Source: Rutidosis leptorrhynchoides (lineage: Eukaryota > Streptophyta > Magnoliopsida > Asterales > Asteraceae). Taken from it: DNA of 64,000 nucleotides. A program made the position numbers and the translations under genes. The notes under the pieces were generated by a model, which was not told the origin of the DNA, did no database searches, and was given only the letters and a program-made list of their open reading frames with translations. Shown piece by piece: positions 59,801 to 64,000 of the stretch (positions are counted from its first letter, which is position 1; each line of letters starts with the position of its first letter). The stretch covers positions 151,452,501 through 151,516,500 of the forward strand of contig NC_092338.1 in the NCBI RefSeq assembly GCF_046630445.1, given 5' to 3'.

Positions 59801-60143
59801 TTACAACGATAATCGTTACATATATGTCTCGTTTAAAAATCATTAAGTTAGTAGTCTTGTTTTTACATATGTAGTTCATTGTTAATATACTTAATGATAT
59901 GTTTACTTATCATAGTATCATGTTAACTATATATATATCCATATATATGTCATCATATAGTTTTTACAAGTTTTAACGTTCGTGAATCACCGGTCAACTT
60001 GGGTGGTCAATTGTCTATATGAAACCTATTTCAATTAATCAAGTCTTAACAAGTTTGATTGCTTAACATGTTGGAAACATTTAATCATGTAAATATCAAT
60101 CTCAGTTAATATATATAAACATGGAAAAGTTCGGGTCACTACA
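56894..60143 (-). repeat. 3' LTR of element G (3250 bp)
   Basis: On the - strand begins TGTAGTGACCCGAAC and ends GGGACATTTCA, as in B. Most of it is close to B's LTR, but about 58810-59600 is clearly more diverged, so G is a sister subfamily rather than a direct copy. Confidence 0.93.
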
Positions 60144-60178
60144 GTACCTACCCGTTAAATAAATTTCGTCCCGAAATT
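60144..60178 (-). other. Priming region before G 3' LTR
   Basis: On the - strand AATTTCGGGACGAAATTTAT then AACGGGTAGGTAC, identical in layout to B. Confidence 0.85.
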
Positions 60179-63100
60179 TTAAGCTGTTGAAGGTGTTGAC
60201 GAATCTTCTGGAAATAGATGCGGGTATTTCTTCTTCATCTGATCTTCACGCTCCCAGGTGAACTCGGGTCCTCTACGAGCATTCCATCGAACCTTAACAC
60301 TTGGTATCTTGTTTTGCTTAAGTCTTTTAACCTCACGATCCATTATTTCGACGGGTTCTTCGATGAATTGAAGTTTTTCGTTGATTTGGATTTCATCTAA
60401 CGGAATAGTGAGATCTTCTTTAGCAAAACATTTCTTCAAATTTGAGACGTGGAAAGTGTTATGTACAGCCGCGAGTTGTTGAGGTAATTCTAGTCGGTAA
60501 GCTACTGTTCCGACACGATCAATAATCTTGAATGGTCCAATATACCTTGGATTTAATTTCCCTCGTTTACCAAATCGAACAACGCCTTTCCAAGGTGCAA
60601 CTTTAAGCATGACCATCTCTCCAATTTCAAATTCTATATCTTTTCTTTTAATGTCAGCGTAGCTCTTTTGTCGACTTTGGGCGGTTTTCAACCGTTGTTG
60701 AATTTGGATGATCTTCTCGGTAGTTTCTTGTATAATCTCCGGACCCGTAATCTGTCTATCCCCCACTTCACTCCAACAAATCGGAGACCTGCACTTTCTA
60801 CCATAAAGTGCTTCAAACGGCGCCATCTCAATGCTTGAATGGTAGCTGTTGTTGTAGGAAAATTCTGCTAACGGTAGATGTCGATCCCAACTGTTTCCGA
60901 AATCAATAACACATGCTCGTAGCATGTCTTCAAGCATTTGTATCGTCCTTTCGCTCTGCCCATCAGTTTGTGGATGATAGGCAGTACTCATGTCTAGACG
61001 AGTTCCTAATGCTTGCTGTAATGTCTGCCAGAATCTTGAAATAAATCTGCCATCCCTATCAGAGATAATAGAGATTGGTATTCCATGTCTGGAGACGACT
61101 TCCTTCAAATACAGTCGTGCTAACTTCTCCATCTTGTCATCTTCTCTTATTGGTAGGAAGTGTGCTGATTTGGTGAGACGATCAACTATTACCCAAATAG
61201 TATCAAAACCACTTGCAGTCCTTGGCAATTTAGTGATGAAATCCATGGTAATGTTTTCCCATTTCCATTCCGGGATTTCGGGTTGTTGAAGTAGACCTGA
61301 TGGTTTCTGATGCTCAGCTTTGACCTTAGAACACGTCAAACATTCTCCTACGTATTTAGCAACATCGGCTTTCATACCCGGCCACCAAAAATGTTTCTTG
61401 AGATCCTTGTACATCTTCCCCGTTCCAGGATGTATTGAGTATCTGGTTTTATGAGCTTCTCTAAGTACCATTTCTCTCATATCTCCAAATTTTGGTACCC
61501 AAATCCTTTCAGCCCTATACCGGGTTCCGTCTTCCTGAATATTAAGATGCTTCTCCGATCCTTTGGGTATTTCATCCTTTAAATTTCCCTCTTTTAAAAC
61601 TCCTTGTTGCGCCTTCTTTATTTGAGTAGTAATGTTATTATGAATCATTATATTCATAGATTTTACTCGAATGGGTTCTCTATCCTTCCTGCTCAAGGCA
61701 TCGGCTACCACATTTGCCTTCCCCGGGTGGTAACGAATCTCAAAATCGTAATCATTCAATAATTCAATCCACCTACGCTGCCTCATATTCAGTTGTTTCT
61801 GATTAAATATGTGTTGAAGACTTTTGTGGTCGGTATATATAATACTTTTGACCCCATATAAGTAGTGCCTCCAAGTCTTTAATGCAAAAATAACCGCGCC
61901 TAATTCCAAATCATGCGTCGTATAATTTTGTTCGTGAATCTTCAATTGTCTAGACGCATAAGCAATCACCTTCGTTCGTTGCATTAATACACAACCGAGA
62001 CCTTGCTTTGATGCGTCACAATAAATCACAAAATCATCATTCCCTTCAGGCAATGACAATATAGGTGCCGTAGTTAGCTTTTTCTTCAATAACTGAAACG
62101 CTTTCTCTTGTTCATCATTCCATTCAAATTTCTTCCCTTTATGCGTTAATGCAGTCAAGGGTTTTGCTATTCTGGAAAAGTCTTGGATGAACCTTCTGTA
62201 GTAACCAGCTAGTCCTAAAAACTGGCGTATGTGTTTCGGAGTTTTCGGGGTTTCCCACTTTTCAACAGTTTCTATCTTTGCCGGATCCACCTTAATACCT
62301 TCTTTGTTCACTATGTGACCGAGGAATTGAACTTCTTCCAACCAAAATGCACACTTTGAAAACTTAGCGTACAATTCTTCCTTCCTCAATACTTCTAACA
62401 CCTTTCTCAAATGTTCACCGTGTTCTTGGTCATTCTTTGAGTAAATAAGTATGTCATCAATGAAAACAATGACAAACTTGTCAAGGTATGGTCCACACAC
62501 TCGGTTCATAAGGTCCATGAACACAGCTGGTGCATTAGTTAAACCAAACGGCATGACCATAAACTCGTAATGACCGTAACGTGTTCTGAAAGCAGTCTTT
62601 GGAATATCATCTTCTTTCACCCGCATTTGATGATACCCGGAACGTAAGTCAATCTTTGAATAAACAGACGAGCCTTGTAGTTGATCAAATAAGTCGTCGA
62701 TTCTCGGTAGTGGGTAGCGGTTCTTGATGGTAAGTTTGTTCAACTCTCGGTAGTCGATACACAACCTGAATGTACCATCTTTCTTCTTGACAAACAAAAC
62801 AGGAGCTCCCCACGGTGATGTGCTTGGTCGAATGAAACCACGCTCTAAAAGTTCTTGTAATTGGCTTTGCAGTTCTTTCATCTCGCTGGGTGCGAGTCTG
62901 TAAGGAGCACGAGCTATTGGTGCAGCTCCTGGTACAAGATCTATTTGAAATTCAACGGATCGATGTAGGGGTAATCCCGGTAATTCTTTCGGAAATACAT
63001 CGGGAAATTCTTTTGCAATGGGAACATCATTGATGCTCTTTTCTTCAGTTTGTACTTTCTCGACGTGTGCTAGAACAGCATAGCAACCTTTTCTTATTAG

Positions 63101-64000
63101 TTTTTGTGCCTTCAAATTACTAATAAGATGTAGCTTCGTGTTGCCCTTTTCTCCGTACACCATTAAGGGTTTTCCTTTTTCTCGTATAATGCGAATTGCA
63201 TTTTTGTAACAAACGATCTCCGCTTTCACTTCTTTCAACCAGTCCATACCGATTATCACATCAAAACTCCCTAACTCTACTGGTATCAAATCAATCTTAA
63301 ATGTTTCGCTAACCAGTTTAATTTCTCGATTCCGACATATATTATCTGCTGAAATTAATTTACCATTTGCTAATTCGAGTAAAAATTTACTATCCAAAGG
63401 CGTCAATGGACAACTTAATTTAGCACAAAAATCTCTACTCATATAGCTTCTATCCGCACCCGAATCAAATAAAACGTAAGCAGATTTATTGTCAATAAGA
63501 AACGTACCCGTAACAAGCTCCGGGTCTTCCTGTGCCTCTACCGCATTAATATTGAAAACTCTTCCACGGCCTTGTCCATTCGTGTTCTCCTGGTTCGGGC
63601 AATTTCTAATAATGTGGCCTGGTTTTCCACATTTATAACAAACTACATTGGCATAACTTGCTCCGACACTACTTGCTCCGCCATTACTCGTTCCGACACC
63701 ATTTGTTCCTTTCGTTCTATTAACCCCTGGTCCGTAGACCTCACACTTCGCCGCGCTATGACCATTTCTTTTACACTTGTTGCAAAATTTGGTGCAGAAC
63801 CCCGAGTGATTCTTTTCACACCTTTGGCATAGTTGCTTCTGATTGTTGTTGTTGTTGCGGTTATTATTGTTGTTGGGATGATTGTTGTAGTTGCTGTTGT
63901 TGTTGTTGTTGTTGTTGTTGGGCCGTTTGTTGTAGTTGCGATTGATGTTGCGATTGTTGGGATAATTGTTGCTATTATTGTTGTAATTGCTGTTGTTGTT
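60179..64000 (-). CDS. gag-pol: gag-pol polyprotein of element G, open, N-terminus beyond the window
   Basis: On the - strand the frame that ends at 60179 is open to the window edge (about 1274 codons), not just from the first Met at 63442. From the edge: Asn-rich tract, zinc knuckles [14 protein letters not shown] and [14 protein letters not shown] (about 63605-63790), retropepsin [10 protein letters not shown] (about 63440-63475), RT with FIDD (near 62460), RNase H ([17 protein letters not shown]), integrase HHCC ([13 protein letters not shown] ... [12 protein letters not shown]) and core ([26 protein letters not shown]), [10 protein letters not shown] and the chromodomain tail to [16 protein letters not shown]. 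All catalytic residues looked for are present and there is no stop or frameshift. One frame for gag and pol, cleaved by PR, is usual in this lineage. Confidence 0.93.
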   Translation of the reverse strand, partial: NNNSNYNNNSNNYPNNRNINRNYNKRPNNNNNNNNSNYNNHPNNNNNRNNNNNQKQLCQRCEKNHSGFCTKFCNKCKRNGHSAAKCEVYGPGVNRTKGTNGVGTSNGGASSVGASYANVVCYKCGKPGHIIRNCPNQENTNGQGRGRVFNINAVEAQEDPELVTGTFLIDNKSAYVLFDSGADRSYMSRDFCAKLSCPLTPLDSKFLLELANGKLISADNICRNREIKLVSETFKIDLIPVELGSFDVIIGMDWLKEVKAEIVCYKNAIRIIREKGKPLMVYGEKGNTKLHLISNLKAQKLIRKGCYAVLAHVEKVQTEEKSINDVPIAKEFPDVFPKELPGLPLHRSVEFQIDLVPGAAPIARAPYRLAPSEMKELQSQLQELLERGFIRPSTSPWGAPVLFVKKKDGTFRLCIDYRELNKLTIKNRYPLPRIDDLFDQLQGSSVYSKIDLRSGYHQMRVKEDDIPKTAFRTRYGHYEFMVMPFGLTNAPAVFMDLMNRVCGPYLDKFVIVFIDDILIYSKNDQEHGEHLRKVLEVLRKEELYAKFSKCAFWLEEVQFLGHIVNKEGIKVDPAKIETVEKWETPKTPKHIRQFLGLAGYYRRFIQDFSRIAKPLTALTHKGKKFEWNDEQEKAFQLLKKKLTTAPILSLPEGNDDFVIYCDASKQGLGCVLMQRTKVIAYASRQLKIHEQNYTTHDLELGAVIFALKTWRHYLYGVKSIIYTDHKSLQHIFNQKQLNMRQRRWIELLNDYDFEIRYHPGKANVVADALSRKDREPIRVKSMNIMIHNNITTQIKKAQQGVLKEGNLKDEIPKGSEKHLNIQEDGTRYRAERIWVPKFGDMREMVLREAHKTRYSIHPGTGKMYKDLKKHFWWPGMKADVAKYVGECLTCSKVKAEHQKPSGLLQQPEIPEWKWENITMDFITKLPRTASGFDTIWVIVDRLTKSAHFLPIREDDKMEKLARLYLKEVVSRHGIPISIISDRDGRFISRFWQTLQQALGTRLDMSTAYHPQTDGQSERTIQMLEDMLRACVIDFGNSWDRHLPLAEFSYNNSYHSSIEMAPFEALYGRKCRSPICWSEVGDRQITGPEIIQETTEKIIQIQQRLKTAQSRQKSYADIKRKDIEFEIGEMVMLKVAPWKGVVRFGKRGKLNPRYIGPFKIIDRVGTVAYRLELPQQLAAVHNTFHVSNLKKCFAKEDLTIPLDEIQINEKLQFIEEPVEIMDREVKRLKQNKIPSVKVRWNARRGPEFTWEREDQMKKKYPHLFPEDSSTPSTA

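Larger units (their letters stand above)
56894..64000 (-). mobile_element. Element G: Tekay-type chromovirus, same family as B, 5' part outside the window
   Basis: 3' LTR at 56894-60143, pol and half of gag on the - strand to the window edge. Inserted in F's RT; the visible target site is tcttc at 56889-56893. LTR length (3250) and ends equal those of B. It is the innermost insertion of the C-E-F-G series, and its coding frame is open in the window, so it is a candidate for a recently active copy. Confidence 0.92.

Overview
The window reads as plant nuclear heterochromatin: a stack of nested LTR retrotransposons of the Ty3/gypsy superfamily, with no free-standing host gene visible. Evidence is AT-rich non-coding sequence, gag/PR/RT/RNase H/IN motifs, TG...CA long terminal repeats, tRNA-Asp and initiator-tRNA-Met type primer binding sites, 5-bp target duplications and plant-type TATA boxes. 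Species cannot be fixed from sequence alone; a large-genome eudicot (possibly Asteraceae) is a guess.

I assign almost every base to eight elements, named here A to H. C is the outermost: a Tekay/Del-type chromovirus on the + strand whose 5' half lies left of the window (pieces 28650-30444 and 40981-44249). Three elements sit in C. A (1-28649, +) is an Athila-lineage element, and carries B (10773-23863, +), a Tekay-type element with two 3250-bp LTRs. D (30445-40980, -) is a non-autonomous element with chromovirus-like LTR ends and no polymerase; it carries H (35675-38477), a solo LTR. E (44250 to about 50160 and beyond, -) is a Tekay-type element inserted in C's 3' LTR; its gag is split by F (about 50160-56893, -), a Tat-lineage element, whose reverse transcriptase is split by G (56894-64000, -), of the same family as B. 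Exact target duplications support B (gggga), D (gttca) and H (cgaac); only one end of A, E, F and G can be seen.

The ordinary parts are gag-pol genes. Those in A, B, C and E are broken by stops and frameshifts. G has an open gag-pol frame from the right window edge to its stop. F's pol is open once three GT-AG introns are removed.

The unusual parts are passengers and regulatory sequence. B has an intact F-box-like gene and an acidic-repeat ORF upstream of gag. D has a fragment resembling poly(A)-binding protein RRM3-linker-RRM4, plus a small antisense two-helix membrane ORF with its own TATA box. F has an antisense, intron-containing gene of the putative gypsy type transposon family, also with its own TATA box. 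A has a second protease-like domain after the integrase and a small zinc-knuckle ORF.

The most striking signal is non-coding. A pair of 16-bp palindromes (consensus CCATGCGATCGCATGG) repeats exactly 32 bp apart in the LTRs of A, D and E, and 22-23 bp upstream of the TATAAA box in each, although A is Athila and D/E are chromovirus-like. The same 32-bp pair also occurs in A's leader. This looks like a shared promoter module of unrelated retrotransposon lineages.
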